This document shows, piece after piece, positions 7,984 to 17,179 of a stretch of 64,000 bases of DNA (position 1 is the first letter of the stretch; the number at the start of each line of letters is the position of its first letter). This DNA comes from Filibacter tadaridae (lineage in GTDB: Bacteria > Bacillota > Bacilli > Bacillales_A > Planococcaceae). The notes under the pieces are model-generated. The model worked only from the letters and a program-made list of their open reading frames with translations, made no database searches and had not been told where the DNA came from. The translations under genes were made by a program, and so were the position numbers. The stretch lies in assembly GCF_900609045.1 (NCBI RefSeq), contig NZ_UXAV01000042.1, forward strand, positions 434,001 to 498,000. Reading direction: 5' to 3'.

Positions 7984-8634
7984 TTATTGGCTTATTGATG
8001 AGAAACTGTTGCCATCAATGCGACTACCATCATTTAATACATACTGCAGTTTTCCTTCTTTATTTGAAACGGATACGACCAGTCCCGATTTCTCCACTTC
8101 CCCGTCTGTATAACCAACTGTTTTACCGATTAACATACTTGCTTCGACAAGGCTGTTTGCACTGCCCGATCCTGCTAACACTTCTGAAATATTGCCCGGC
8201 GTCAATTCTTTACCATCTTCCATTGTAAACACAGCAGAACCATCGACAAATTTTATAGAGAAAATCATACCTGTTCCCTCACTAACGACCGGTTTTCCAT
8301 CTTCACCGGTTTCTTCTGTAATTTCATGCCACTTTATATTCTTCCCAACGAAACTATTATACTGAATTAGTTGCGATTGATTTTGTGCTTCAGCAAACTT
8401 ATCGAATGACTTTGATAGGTTCATCGTTTGTTCAAGAGCAGAAAATTGAGCCATTTGTGCAATGAATTCATTATCTTTCATCGGATTTGTCGGATCCTGA
8501 TTTTGTAGTTGAGCGATGAGTAATTTCATGAAATCATCTTTCCCCATAACGCCATCGCCAGTTTTACGTTCATCCCGTTTTTTATTGACTAAGTAATCTG
8601 AAGCTGAAATCGCTTTTTGTCCTTCAATCAACAC
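7984..8634 (-). CDS. flgD: Flagellar hook assembly scaffold FlgD
   Basis: FlgD is the hook cap that guides polymerisation of hook subunits. The conserved N-terminal region is clear (MGKDDFMKLLIAQLQNQDP, NPMKDNEFIAQMAQFSALEQ), and is followed by a variable domain with a tudor-like beta region. It has 216 residues. The start is GTG 8634 with GGAGG 5 bases upstream, immediately after the fliK stop; TTG 8631 is possible. Confidence 0.93.
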   Translation of the reverse strand: MLIEGQKAISASDYLVNKKRDERKTGDGVMGKDDFMKLLIAQLQNQDPTNPMKDNEFIAQMAQFSALEQTMNLSKSFDKFAEAQNQSQLIQYNSFVGKNIKWHEITEETGEDGKPVVSEGTGMIFSIKFVDGSAVFTMEDGKELTPGNISEVLAGSGSANSLVEASMLIGKTVGYTDGEVEKSGLVVSVSNKEGKLQYVLNDGSRIDGNSFSSISQ

Positions 8635-9912
8635 TTACGCCTCCAACTCGATCATATATTCTTGGAACGTCATTTCTTCCTCTGTGTGTTGTTCCGGCTG
8701 TTCATCCATTAGGTGTTGTTGCGCATTTTGCTGGTTGAAAGATTGATTGCGGTCATTTCTGTTTGTATCTTGTAGTGTTTGGGTGATATCTATCCGCTCC
8801 ACTTGCAAGTTTTGTTGCTGGAATGCACTTCTTAGCTGATTCAACTGGCTATCAAGCATTTCTTTGCCAAGGGACGTTGACGCGAGAATTCGTGCTGTCA
8901 TGACTCCGTTGTTCTGGAGCAATTCAATCCGTAGTTGTCCAAGTTGTTCTGGGTATAACTTGATTAGCAATCGGTTTGTTCCACCCGTTTGACCGAAGTT
9001 TGATCGTTTTAAGATAGTTTGCATTTCACGTAGCAATGTCTCATTACGTGTATTGTTTCGACTTTCAAGCTCAGCAGCAGTGACTTCGCCTTTAAATACA
9101 ATAGCATTTCCTGTATGACCGCTTATGGCTTGCTGTGCTAATTCAGTGCCGCTCTTCGACTTTCCATCTTCATTAGTGTTTTGGCCCGAATCTATCTGGA
9201 CAAGGACACCTACTTCACGTCGCTGTTCCATTAATTGTACCATGCCCATTTTTGTAGTAATACTGGATTTAAATGTATCCTCTAGTCGTTCGCTTACCGC
9301 CTTAAGAAATCCTTGAAGGCCGAAAACCTGTTGCTCTTGCATCATAAGCAAATCACTTTTAGGCGCAATTAGTTCTATCGTTTTCAAAAATGCCAAAAGC
9401 CCAACCGCATGTTGATTAGGTATTTCCCCTTTTCCTTCCAGTGCTTCTGCCAATTGATTGAAAAACTGCGGGGCTACTTTGTCAATTTTATCAAGCACAG
9501 CCCATATATCATCGGTGTTGGTAATTTCCGCTAAATCACTTTCACGAAGGCCCGCTTTTTCAAGAAATGAGAGTAGACTATCCAGTAGTTGTGCAGGAGC
9601 GATGTTCAGTTGTTCCGCAATCTGGCCAAGATCACCCAAGTTATTTTCTAGTATGCTGATCTTCGTTTCATCACCAGTAATTTCCTTTACAGTAGCCTTT
9701 AGTTCTTCAAAAGTTTTCGCACCAATAATTGACACGATTTCCTTATCTGTACTTTTAAATTTTTTATTACTTTGGCTAGGTAAAACGGTTGAAGTTTGAT
9801 TACTAGAGCTAACGTTACTTAAAACTGTTCTGAATGTTCCTTGAGCCGCTTTTTTGTTTGAGACAGATGGATGGTCCATACCATCAAATGCCCGAATCGT
9901 TGCGATTTTCAT
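8635..9912 (-). CDS. fliK: Flagellar hook-length control protein FliK
   Basis: FliK measures hook length and triggers the FlhB specificity switch. The N-terminal two thirds are poorly conserved and polar. The C-terminal FliK domain is recognisable at about residues 315-400 (NRLLIKLYPEQLGQLRIELL, then VMTARILASTSLGKEML and LNQLRSAFQQQNLQVERIDI), followed by a Gln/Asn-rich tail. It is 425 residues. ATG 9912 has GGAGGTGA 4 bases upstream. The stop abuts the flgD start. Confidence 0.9.
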   Translation of the reverse strand: MKIATIRAFDGMDHPSVSNKKAAQGTFRTVLSNVSSSNQTSTVLPSQSNKKFKSTDKEIVSIIGAKTFEELKATVKEITGDETKISILENNLGDLGQIAEQLNIAPAQLLDSLLSFLEKAGLRESDLAEITNTDDIWAVLDKIDKVAPQFFNQLAEALEGKGEIPNQHAVGLLAFLKTIELIAPKSDLLMMQEQQVFGLQGFLKAVSERLEDTFKSSITTKMGMVQLMEQRREVGVLVQIDSGQNTNEDGKSKSGTELAQQAISGHTGNAIVFKGEVTAAELESRNNTRNETLLREMQTILKRSNFGQTGGTNRLLIKLYPEQLGQLRIELLQNNGVMTARILASTSLGKEMLDSQLNQLRSAFQQQNLQVERIDITQTLQDTNRNDRNQSFNQQNAQQHLMDEQPEQHTEEEMTFQEYMIELEA

Positions 9913-9952
9913 TTTTTCACCTCCCTTCATTATTATCGTTTTTTGCCAACCA

Positions 9953-10558
9953 TTACTTAGTCATCATCGTCGTATATTTCGCAGCATCTTCCGGTGACAT
10001 CTTTTCTAATATCGCAGCAAGTGTATCTGGTTTCATATTCGTTAATAGTTGCAATGCTTCGGCATCATTCATTTTCGTCAGAACGGGTGCCGCAGTTTTA
10101 GCAGACATCTTTTCAAATGTTGACACAATCTCTGAAAACTTACGTTTGAAATCATCTTTTTCCCGTACGAGTTTATCAATTTCATCAAGAAGTCGCTCCT
10201 GTTCGATAAGCAGCTTGTCTTTTTCTGCAGCCGAAGTATCCAAGTCCTTTTGCAGCTTGAATAACTGCGCTTCTTTTTCTTGGATTTCCGCTTGCAATGT
10301 CACAACGCTGTCCTCAAGTACAAGGTTATCTGCTCCATCGCCTTCTTCTTTCTTTTCGCTCGTAAAAGGAAGTTTTTTCGTTAACTCTTTTGCTTCGTCA
10401 AAAACGTTAATATCTGCAAACTTTGCAATAATGAGAAGGACAGCCGCTAAAAACAAAAGAGGGATAAGCACCCAAAGCATTATGATTTGCACAACTTTTG
10501 GTGAGTTTTCTTTTTTTATCTTTGCTAGTTCTTTAGCTTGTTTGTTTTTTTTCGCCAC
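9953..10558 (-). CDS. ylxF: YlxF/MotE-family flagellar protein
   Basis: A membrane-anchored coiled-coil protein with a C-terminal MgtE-N/MotE-like domain, found between fliJ and fliK in Bacillales. It has a lysine-rich N-terminus, one membrane helix at about residues 25-45 (IIMLWVLIPLLFLAAVLLII), a long coiled coil (LQAEIQEKEAQLFKLQKDLD) and a C-terminal helical repeat (MNDAEALQLLTNMKPDTLAA, then LEKMSPEDAAKYTTMM). MotE proteins act as chaperones of the stator MotB in some bacteria; the role here is inferred. Start is GTG 10558 with GGGTGA just upstream, 4 bases after fliJ. Confidence 0.83.
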   Translation of the reverse strand: MAKKNKQAKELAKIKKENSPKVVQIIMLWVLIPLLFLAAVLLIIAKFADINVFDEAKELTKKLPFTSEKKEEGDGADNLVLEDSVVTLQAEIQEKEAQLFKLQKDLDTSAAEKDKLLIEQERLLDEIDKLVREKDDFKRKFSEIVSTFEKMSAKTAAPVLTKMNDAEALQLLTNMKPDTLAAILEKMSPEDAAKYTTMMTK

Positions 10559-10562
10559 ATAA

Positions 10563-11012
10563 TCACCCGTTTTCTCTTCTGCGGTATTTCAAGGTCGATA
10601 ATTCATCCAGTCTTATCGCTTCCAATTGCTCTTCCTCAGCACGGTGATGTTCTTGGTCATTCTCTTTCATCTTTTCATACTTTCTAACTTCCAATGTTTT
10701 TTCCAACAATTTATCTTCATACCAATTCATTTTAGAGCGAGCCTGCATAACCTGTTGTTGTAATTCCGCGATTTTTTTTTCCAAACTGCCGATGAATCGC
10801 GAGTAATGATGGATATCATTAATGGAAAAACCGATAGCCATCCGTTCTTGCTGTTTGTTGAAGACATCTTCTTTCTTCTTCAACAGGTCGTACAATTTTG
10901 TCGCGACTTCTTCAAAAGCTTGAATAGCGTTCTTGTATTCTATTTCTGTTTCTGTTTTTTGCTGTTCACGGAATGACAGGACTTTTTCAAATCGGTATTG
11001 ATAGGCTGTCAT
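10563..11012 (-). CDS. fliJ: Flagellar export chaperone-like stalk protein FliJ
   Basis: FliJ is the coiled-coil stalk that sits in the FliI ATPase ring and links it to the export gate. The 149 residues are almost all predicted helix with high Glu/Lys/Gln content, starting YQYRFEKVLSFREQQKTETE, the family opening. It overlaps the fliI stop by 4 bases (ATGA), so the two are translationally coupled. Confidence 0.88.
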   Translation of the reverse strand: MTAYQYRFEKVLSFREQQKTETEIEYKNAIQAFEEVATKLYDLLKKKEDVFNKQQERMAIGFSINDIHHYSRFIGSLEKKIAELQQQVMQARSKMNWYEDKLLEKTLEVRKYEKMKENDQEHHRAEEEQLEAIRLDELSTLKYRRRENG

Positions 11013-12340
11013 GAGGTCCTACCCCCGTTTCCGAGTGCAACGAGTTCTGTGATACTATCATCAATTGCGATATTATCTTTAAACCCTTGTTTCAGGAAAT
11101 TTGTGATGAGCGGTTCGTATTCAATGGCCTGGTCGATTTCTTTTGATGTGCCGCGTTTGTAGGCTCCGATATTAATGAGGTCTTCGGATTTATCGTACGT
11201 GTAATAGAGTTCGCGTAACCTCTCAGCAGCTTTTACGTGATCTGGATCGGCGATATGGTTCATCAAACGGCTGACGCTCTTCAGTACGTTTATGGCTGGG
11301 TATTGTCCTTTGTTCGCCAGTGTGCGGTCAAGGACGATATGTCCATCCAGTATGCCTCGCACAGCATCCGCAATCGGTTCATTCATATCGTCGCCATCGA
11401 CAAGTACGGTATAAAAGGCTGTAATCGCTCCGTACTTATTCGTCCCTGTTCGTTCAAGTAATTTCGGTAAAATCGAAAATACGGAAGGCGTATACCCACG
11501 AGTTGCGGGCGGCTCACCCACCGCCAGTCCGATTTCACGTTGCGCCATTGCGACACGAGTGACGGAGTCCATCATGAGCATAACGTTCATCCCTTTGTCT
11601 CGAAAATATTCAGCGATTGCGGTTGCGGTAAATGCACCTTTAATACGCATTAGTGCCGGTTGGTCAGATGTCGCTGCCACAACTATGGAACGACTCATCC
11701 CCTCAAGCCCCAAATCTCTATCGATGAATTCCCGGACTTCACGCCCCCGCTCACCAATCAATGCGATAACATTCAGGTCCGCAGTGGTATTACGCGCAAT
11801 CATTCCGAGCAATGTACTTTTTCCAACACCTGAACCTGCGAAGATACCAACACGCTGACCATTTCCAACTGTCAACATTCCATCAATCGCTTTTACACCG
11901 ACAGCAAGCTTTTCGTTTATCGGCGGTCGTGTCAGTGCGTTCGGCGGATCTTGTTCCGTAAGGACGGATGTTAACCCTTTAGGCAATTGGCTTTTATCAA
12001 TCGGATTGCCCATCGAGTCGAGCACTTTACCAATTAAGTTCATGCCAACTTTCACTTCAAGCGGTTTACCCAGTGTTTCCACCAAACAGCCACTTGATAT
12101 GTCTCGAATATTTGTAAAAGGCATTAGAATGACAATTTCTTCCCTGAATCCGACAACCTCTGCCATGATTATCGAATCGGTTTTACTAGCTGTATTCAAA
12201 TGGATATGACAGACATCACCGATTGAACTTTCAGGTCCTTTAGATTCAATCATAAGACCAACCACACGTACAACACGTCCGAATTTTTTGAACGTCTTCA
12301 CGTTGGGGATAAGTTCTGCTAGTTGCTTCGCTTTTTTCAT
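11009..12340 (-). CDS. fliI: Flagellar export ATPase FliI
   Basis: FliI is the F1-beta-like ATPase energising flagellar protein export. The Walker A motif (GIFAGSGVGKSTLLGM, about residues 165-180), GERGREVREFIDRDLG, the Walker B region (MNVMLMMDSVTR) and the signature EPPATRGYTPSVFSILPKLL are present. It has 443 residues. I take ATG 12340 (GGTGA six bases upstream) rather than the in-frame TTG two codons earlier, which overlaps the fliH stop and directly abuts the ribosome site. Confidence 0.96.
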   Translation of the reverse strand: MKKAKQLAELIPNVKTFKKFGRVVRVVGLMIESKGPESSIGDVCHIHLNTASKTDSIIMAEVVGFREEIVILMPFTNIRDISSGCLVETLGKPLEVKVGMNLIGKVLDSMGNPIDKSQLPKGLTSVLTEQDPPNALTRPPINEKLAVGVKAIDGMLTVGNGQRVGIFAGSGVGKSTLLGMIARNTTADLNVIALIGERGREVREFIDRDLGLEGMSRSIVVAATSDQPALMRIKGAFTATAIAEYFRDKGMNVMLMMDSVTRVAMAQREIGLAVGEPPATRGYTPSVFSILPKLLERTGTNKYGAITAFYTVLVDGDDMNEPIADAVRGILDGHIVLDRTLANKGQYPAINVLKSVSRLMNHIADPDHVKAAERLRELYYTYDKSEDLINIGAYKRGTSKEIDQAIEYEPLITNFLKQGFKDNIAIDDSITELVALGNGGRTS

Positions 12341-12342
12341 GG

Positions 12343-13113
12343 TCAATCACCACTTTCCATGATTTCGACGAGCCTTTCTCTTAATACATTCAATTGTTCA
12401 TCGATACTGACGACAATTCGGCCATGATTCGTTTCAATGAAGCATTGTGTTGAATCGAAATCTTCATTTGCAAAAATTAGGAATGGTACATCCGGAGGGA
12501 AAATCGCTGCTAGCTCGGATCGATTATCAGAAATAAGTCCAAAATAATCGAGTGATACATATAGTTTGATTTCTTTCATTTCACGCGTTTCTTTCAAGGC
12601 TCTTTTAACAACGGACAAGTAGATTTCTTCGTCTTCTTTTAGCGTTTGGCCTATAATCCGTTCAGCAGTGCGCACTGCAAGATCTAAAATGACCCTTTCC
12701 TGACTGACAATATAGTGACTTGCGTTTGTCAAAGACTGCGCCGTTGTTTCATTTGCTGTTTGGATGGAAGTGGCCATATCAGAAAGCGCTTTGTTGCGAC
12801 CTTCCTCATAACCAATTTGGAACCCTTCTTCGTATGCTTTCTGTTGAAGTTCCGTTTTTTCTTCTTGCCAAACGCTATGCATTGCTTCTATATCGTCGGC
12901 TGCCGTTCGTCGCATCGCGTCAATGGCCATCTTTTCTTGTTCAACCATGTCCTGTGCTTCTTTTAACAGCTTGTCTCGCTCTGCAAGAACCATTTTCCGT
13001 GATAGCTCCGTTTCTGGATCAATATCACGGATTGGTACAAGATTACGTATACCAATCTCTCTTGTTTTGCCTTCTTCAGAAACGGTATTGTGAGAACGGA
13101 ATACATTAGACAA
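12343..13113 (-). CDS. fliH: Flagellar export regulator FliH
   Basis: FliH binds FliI and regulates its ATPase activity. The protein is largely coiled coil (about residues 50-125, including GFQIGYEEGRNKALSDM with the glycine-repeat style of FliH) with a C-terminal V-ATPase E-subunit-like domain (LDLAVRTAERIIGQTLKEDE). Start choice matters: GGAGGAG abuts an ATG at 13122, which is too close, while TTG 13113 lies 9 bases after GAGGAG and gives an N-terminus SNVFRSHN typical of FliH. This gives 256 residues and an 8-base overlap with fliG. Confidence 0.87.
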   Translation of the reverse strand: MSNVFRSHNTVSEEGKTREIGIRNLVPIRDIDPETELSRKMVLAERDKLLKEAQDMVEQEKMAIDAMRRTAADDIEAMHSVWQEEKTELQQKAYEEGFQIGYEEGRNKALSDMATSIQTANETTAQSLTNASHYIVSQERVILDLAVRTAERIIGQTLKEDEEIYLSVVKRALKETREMKEIKLYVSLDYFGLISDNRSELAAIFPPDVPFLIFANEDFDSTQCFIETNHGRIVVSIDEQLNVLRERLVEIMESGD

Positions 13114-14119
13114 TGATGTCATCTCCTCCGCCGCGCGCAATAATAATTTCCCCCGAATCCTCAAGTCTTCTAATAATAGCAACGATGCGGGATTGGGCTT
13201 CTTCTACATCGCGTAAACGGACTGGCCCCATAATTTCCATTTCTTCTTGGAAAGATTCCGCCATCCGTTGCGACATATTTCTAAACAGGACATCCTTTAC
13301 TTCTTCACTTGACACTTTTAGTGAAAGAATCAGGTCTTCGTTTTCACAATCACGGACAATCCGTTGAATTGATCGATTATCAAGTGTAACAACATCTTCA
13401 AAAACAAACATTCTTTTACGGATTTCCTCTGCCAATTCGGGATCTTGAATTTCAAGTGCGTCGAGAATGGTTTTCTCAGTGGATCTGTCGACTCCATTCA
13501 GCACTTGAACGACTGCATCCACGCCGCCCGTCTCGGTATAGTCCTGTGTAACGGTTGACGATAGTTTCCGCTCAAGTACAGCTTCGATTTCACTAATGAC
13601 CTCTGGTGAAGTAGAATCCATCGTCGCGATGCGTCTCGCGATATCCGCTTGTGCTTCTTGGGGCAATGAAGACAATATCAATCCTGCTTGCTCTGCATCC
13701 AAGTAAGACAAAATGAGTGCAATTGTTTGTGGGTGCTCATTTTGAATAAAGTTCAAGATTTGCGATGGATCAGCTTGTCTTGCAAAGTCGAATGGCCTTA
13801 CTTGCAATGATGATGTTAAGCGATTAATGATTGCTTGTGCATGATCTTTACCGAGTGCTTTTTCAAGTACTGTTTTTGCATAGCCAATCCCGCCTTGCGA
13901 AATATAATCTTGAGCTAGGGCGATTGTATGAAATTCTTCTATGATTTCTTCCTTCACCGAAGACTCTACCTTTTTCACGCCCGATATTTCTAACGTCAGA
14001 CGCTCAATTTCTTCTTCGTTCAACTGTTTATAAATTGAGGCTGATACTTCCGGTCCAAGAGAAATGAGCAAGAGTGCCGCTTTTTGTTTCCCCGACATTC
14101 CTTTATCCTTTTTCACCAT
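13106..14119 (-). CDS. fliG: Flagellar motor switch protein FliG
   Basis: FliG is the rotor protein that contacts MotA and generates torque. The 337 residues contain the conserved GKQKAALLLISLGPEVSASI opening, the middle-domain EHPQTIALILSYL motif (E-H-P-Q-T) and the C-terminal charged ridge (MFVFEDVVTLDNRSIQRIVR). Start ATG 14119 has GGGGGG 7 bases upstream. It lies 14 bases after fliF. Confidence 0.97.
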   Translation of the reverse strand: MVKKDKGMSGKQKAALLLISLGPEVSASIYKQLNEEEIERLTLEISGVKKVESSVKEEIIEEFHTIALAQDYISQGGIGYAKTVLEKALGKDHAQAIINRLTSSLQVRPFDFARQADPSQILNFIQNEHPQTIALILSYLDAEQAGLILSSLPQEAQADIARRIATMDSTSPEVISEIEAVLERKLSSTVTQDYTETGGVDAVVQVLNGVDRSTEKTILDALEIQDPELAEEIRKRMFVFEDVVTLDNRSIQRIVRDCENEDLILSLKVSSEEVKDVLFRNMSQRMAESFQEEMEIMGPVRLRDVEEAQSRIVAIIRRLEDSGEIIIARGGGDDIIV

Positions 14120-14133
14120 TCGTTATCCCCCCG

Positions 14134-15720
14134 TCAATCCTCGGCAATCCACGTACGTAAAAGTTTCGCGAATTCTTCCGGTTTCTCTTTCGCCATTTTC
14201 TCCAGTTGCTTACGGCGGACAGTTCCTTCTGTTTCCTGCTCTTTATTTATGTCATCCACGTCTGATTGAACAATCTGCTCTCCCAGTACAAGTTCCTCTT
14301 CTAATTCTTCCGCTTCACGTCGGTTTCGAATGAAGAGGAAGCTTAGAACTCCTATAATTAATAGAAGTGCTCCTCCTATCACATAAATCCACCATGGAAT
14401 TACCGGTTCTGTTGCCGTAAAATCAGTTTGTTTTGTATTGAATCGTTGCGTCGAAACAACAATTTTATTACTCAAAGCTTCATCAGTCAGTTCGCCCGCG
14501 GCCTCTTTATCGATTGTTGTACGTATCATCGTTGCAAGAATCTGCTCGATGTCGCCTTTAATATTTGTAGGCATAGATTCCGCTTCTTCTGGTATATCTA
14601 CCATGACCTGGATACCAATATCACGAATTTTATAAGGACTTTCCACAATTTCTTTACGTATCCGATTCACTTCATTGTTTATGGTCTCTTCAATTTTTTC
14701 ATAATCGCCATTGGAAAAAGTTCCTTCAGCAAAGCCAGTCCCATTATCTGTTGGGTCTTCTGCTTCCGGCGTACCTCCGGCAGTTGGACCATTGCCTGTA
14801 AATGATTCGGTGATTCGTTGGACACTAAGCGCGATCCCTTCCATGCTTTCCTCATCGACAGGGGTAACGAGTTCTTCTTCTCTGTTTTCTTTTTGGAAAT
14901 CAATGTCTGTTGTCACTGAAACGATTACTTTGTCTTGCCCTATCATTGTGCCAAGCATCATTTGTACTTGCCGTTGCAAGTCCCGTTCGATTGTCTTTTT
15001 AATGGACATTTGATCAACGACACTTGTGCCGTAGCCATTGTCGTTTGAAGTTAAATCGTAGTATTCTGAGTATTGATTCATAATTACAATGTCTTCTTTT
15101 GCTAAATTCGGCATACTTTTGGAAACCAAATTATAAAGTGCATTAATTTGGGATTCATTGAACTTTTGACCTGGATTTGTTTTTAGAACGATGGATGCAC
15201 TCGCTTGTTGAATATTTTCATTCAGAAATACGCTTTGGGTCGGTAGTGTCAGCATTACTTTTGCGTCTTTTACACCATCGATTCCTTTGATCAGGTTCGC
15301 GAGTTCCGTTTGCATCGCGCCAAGCTTGATCATATTAAACTCGTTATCTGTTGTCCCGAATCCTGCATTTTCCGAGAAGAAAGAGTAATCGATCATTCCT
15401 GAATCCGGAAACCCTTCGGCTGCCAACGTTACAAGTAAATCATCGACTTGCTCTTTAGGCACTAATATTGAAGTACCGCCAGGCGCAACTTTGCTTGGAA
15501 CACCTTGACTATCTAGCTGCTCTTTAATCCGTCCAATCTCCGCACGGGAGACATCAGAGTAAAGCGAAACATAGTCTGTTCTTGACAAGAAAAATGTTAA
15601 AAAGGCGGCGAATACAATAATAGCTGCAACGGAAGCGGTATATGTTATTTTTTGTTTTTTCGTGCGACTAGACCAGAACTCACGGATGTCCGTTCTGATT
15701 TTCGTAACTCTTTCATTCAT
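14134..15720 (-). CDS. fliF: Flagellar MS-ring protein FliF
   Basis: FliF builds the membrane MS ring on which the motor is assembled. It has an N-terminal membrane helix near residues 28-45 and a secretin-like ring-building motif region (YSDVSRAEIGRIKEQLDSQG, VPKEQVDDLLVTLAAEGFP). A second membrane helix lies at about residues 435-455 (IPWWIYVIGGALLLIIGVLS), followed by a cytoplasmic FliG-binding tail ending EEFAKLLRTWIAED. At 528 residues it is normal. GGAGG lies 6 bases before the ATG. It is separated from fliE by an unusual 184-base structured spacer. Confidence 0.96.
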   Translation of the reverse strand: MNERVTKIRTDIREFWSSRTKKQKITYTASVAAIIVFAAFLTFFLSRTDYVSLYSDVSRAEIGRIKEQLDSQGVPSKVAPGGTSILVPKEQVDDLLVTLAAEGFPDSGMIDYSFFSENAGFGTTDNEFNMIKLGAMQTELANLIKGIDGVKDAKVMLTLPTQSVFLNENIQQASASIVLKTNPGQKFNESQINALYNLVSKSMPNLAKEDIVIMNQYSEYYDLTSNDNGYGTSVVDQMSIKKTIERDLQRQVQMMLGTMIGQDKVIVSVTTDIDFQKENREEELVTPVDEESMEGIALSVQRITESFTGNGPTAGGTPEAEDPTDNGTGFAEGTFSNGDYEKIEETINNEVNRIRKEIVESPYKIRDIGIQVMVDIPEEAESMPTNIKGDIEQILATMIRTTIDKEAAGELTDEALSNKIVVSTQRFNTKQTDFTATEPVIPWWIYVIGGALLLIIGVLSFLFIRNRREAEELEEELVLGEQIVQSDVDDINKEQETEGTVRRKQLEKMAKEKPEEFAKLLRTWIAED

Positions 15721-15802
15721 TGTAATCCTCCGGTCAGCTTACATAATTCTGGTTCCCATGATAAAGCGAAACTTCCTGTTGGCCCGAGCCATTCCGGCTT
15801 TT

Positions 15803-15880
15803 ACGGGCAGTTGATCCCCCACTTATTCTTCTTAGTTTCTCGAAGACTTGAAGTTGGGGGTCTTACTGCCCGTTAATGTG
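15803..15880 (+). mobile_element. Structured IS200/IS605-like end (no transposase) between fliE and fliF
   Basis: A perfect 9-bp inverted repeat ACGGGCAGT/ACTGCCCGT (15803-15811, 15865-15873) encloses a bulged stem GATCCCCCACTT/AAGTTGGGGGTC (15813-15824, 15851-15862), and TTAA follows the last arm. The same order (outer arm, C-rich stem, G-rich stem, CTT, outer arm, TTAA) recurs at 31232-31320. It resembles the right end/omega-RNA 3' end of tnpB elements, where the outer arms form a pseudoknot. No tnpA or tnpB is present. Family assignment is inference; the structure is seen. It occupies the fliE-fliF gap inside the fla operon. Confidence 0.45.
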
Positions 15881-15904
15881 GGATAAATGGGCTAGTACGT
15901 TCAA

Positions 15905-16213
15905 TCAAACAGGCATCCGTATGATTTCTTGATACGCTTCCACTACTTTATTGCGGACTCCCATTGTTGCATTTAATGCAACCGATGCTTTTTGTGCAGT
16001 AATCATGACGTCGTGCAGTTCGACATCTCCACCTTGTATGAGTTTCTGTGTCATCATATCTGATTCATACTGCTTCGTATTTACTTCTTCAATTGCTGTT
16101 TTTAGAAAGCTTCCAAAGTTTTGCTGTGCTTCATAAGGTGTAACTTTCATTTGGTTATCCAGCTTCTGCAAACCTAGTGAAGGTGTAAGTGCAGAAATTG
16201 ATTGTATCGCCAT
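15905..16213 (-). CDS. fliE: Flagellar hook-basal body protein FliE
   Basis: FliE links the MS ring to the proximal rod. It is a 102-residue helical protein with the family C-terminus (VELHDVMITAQKASVALNAT, then VRNKVVEAYQEIIRMPV). GAGAGGATG lies upstream of the ATG. It lies 24 bases after flgC and is followed by the structured spacer before fliF. Confidence 0.95.
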   Translation of the reverse strand: MAIQSISALTPSLGLQKLDNQMKVTPYEAQQNFGSFLKTAIEEVNTKQYESDMMTQKLIQGGDVELHDVMITAQKASVALNATMGVRNKVVEAYQEIIRMPV

Positions 16214-16237
16214 TTTTATGTCATCCTCTCTAAACGG

Positions 16238-16699
16238 TTATTTCCCAATTTCAAGTGCTTTCATGAGCATTGATTTATTAGCATTGAGTACCGTGACATT
16301 TGCTTCGTATGAACGAGTAGCTGACATCAGGTCAATCATTTCCCGTAACGGATCGACATTCGGCATTTCTACATAACCTTCATCGTTCGCATCAGGATGT
16401 GATGGATCAAATACCAGTTTAAATGGCGTTTCAGTATCCTCTTTTATACTTGAAACTGTGACGCCGTATCCGGCAGAACCTTTAACTTGTTTCCCCATCG
16501 CAGCATCCAACACGGAAGAAAATTGACCTTCTTTAGGCTGGTAGGTAACTGTTTTCCTACGATATGGCTGCCATTCTCCATCTACCATCTTCCCTCGTGT
16601 CGTATCGATATTTGCCATATTTGAAGAAATTACATCCATTCGCAAGCGCTGTGCGGTCAATGCGGAAGCCGATGTATTCATACTATGAAAGATTGACAT
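16238..16699 (-). CDS. flgC: Flagellar proximal rod protein FlgC
   Basis: FlgC is a rod subunit. The rod/hook N-terminal signature (SASALTAQRLRMDVISSNMA, NIDTTRG) and the C-terminal helix (MIDLMSATRSYEANVTVLNA) are present in 153 residues. AAGGAGG lies 9 bases before the ATG and includes the last codons of flgB, whose stop is 2 bases upstream. Confidence 0.96.
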   Translation of the reverse strand: MSIFHSMNTSASALTAQRLRMDVISSNMANIDTTRGKMVDGEWQPYRRKTVTYQPKEGQFSSVLDAAMGKQVKGSAGYGVTVSSIKEDTETPFKLVFDPSHPDANDEGYVEMPNVDPLREMIDLMSATRSYEANVTVLNANKSMLMKALEIGK

Positions 16700-16701
16700 C
16701 G

Positions 16702-17094
16702 TTAACGGCCTCCTTTAATAACGTTTTGTAATGTGTTGAATTTTCCATTCAATCTATCAACCAGCGCGTTATAGTAGATTTGGTTTGAAGCAAGATTTGC
16801 TTGCTCTTTGTCCATGTCCACTCCATTGCCATCGTTGCGATAACGGAGATTCGAGTAATTGAGGACACCTGAATGCGTTGATTGTGTATTGAAGTCAATA
16901 TGGCGAGGATTTGTGCGATAGGCGTGTAGATTGTTTTCTTTTGCATCTGCAAATACGTCTTTAAAACTGACGTTTTTCGCTTTATAGTTCGGCGTGTCGA
17001 TATTTGCAATATTTTGCGAGATTACTTTAGCTTTAGTAGCGGAAAAATCCAATCCGCTTTCTAAACTCGAAATCGTATTTCCGAAAAGGTTCAC
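16702..17094 (-). CDS. flgB: Flagellar proximal rod protein FlgB
   Basis: FlgB is a rod subunit and the first gene of the fla/che operon. It opens NLFGNTISSLESGLDFSATK and has the NIANIDTPNYKAKNVSFKDV rod signature. I place the start at GTG 17094, with AGAGG 8 bases upstream, giving 130 residues and an N-terminus typical of FlgB. A GTG three codons earlier (17103) is possible. The operon promoter region lies immediately upstream. Confidence 0.93.
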   Translation of the reverse strand: MNLFGNTISSLESGLDFSATKAKVISQNIANIDTPNYKAKNVSFKDVFADAKENNLHAYRTNPRHIDFNTQSTHSGVLNYSNLRYRNDGNGVDMDKEQANLASNQIYYNALVDRLNGKFNTLQNVIKGGR

Positions 17095-17179
17095 TTTATA
17101 CACCTCTTCTTCCCTTTGTTTGTATTTTTAACCCTATATATACGTCCATTACTAAACTACTTTTGTCGTAACTACATCT

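Noticed and set aside
13114..13182. Longer FliH start within fliG
   Set aside because: Those codons are in another frame of the fliG 3' end, and the ribosome site GGAGGAG points to starts at 13122 or, with better spacing, 13113.
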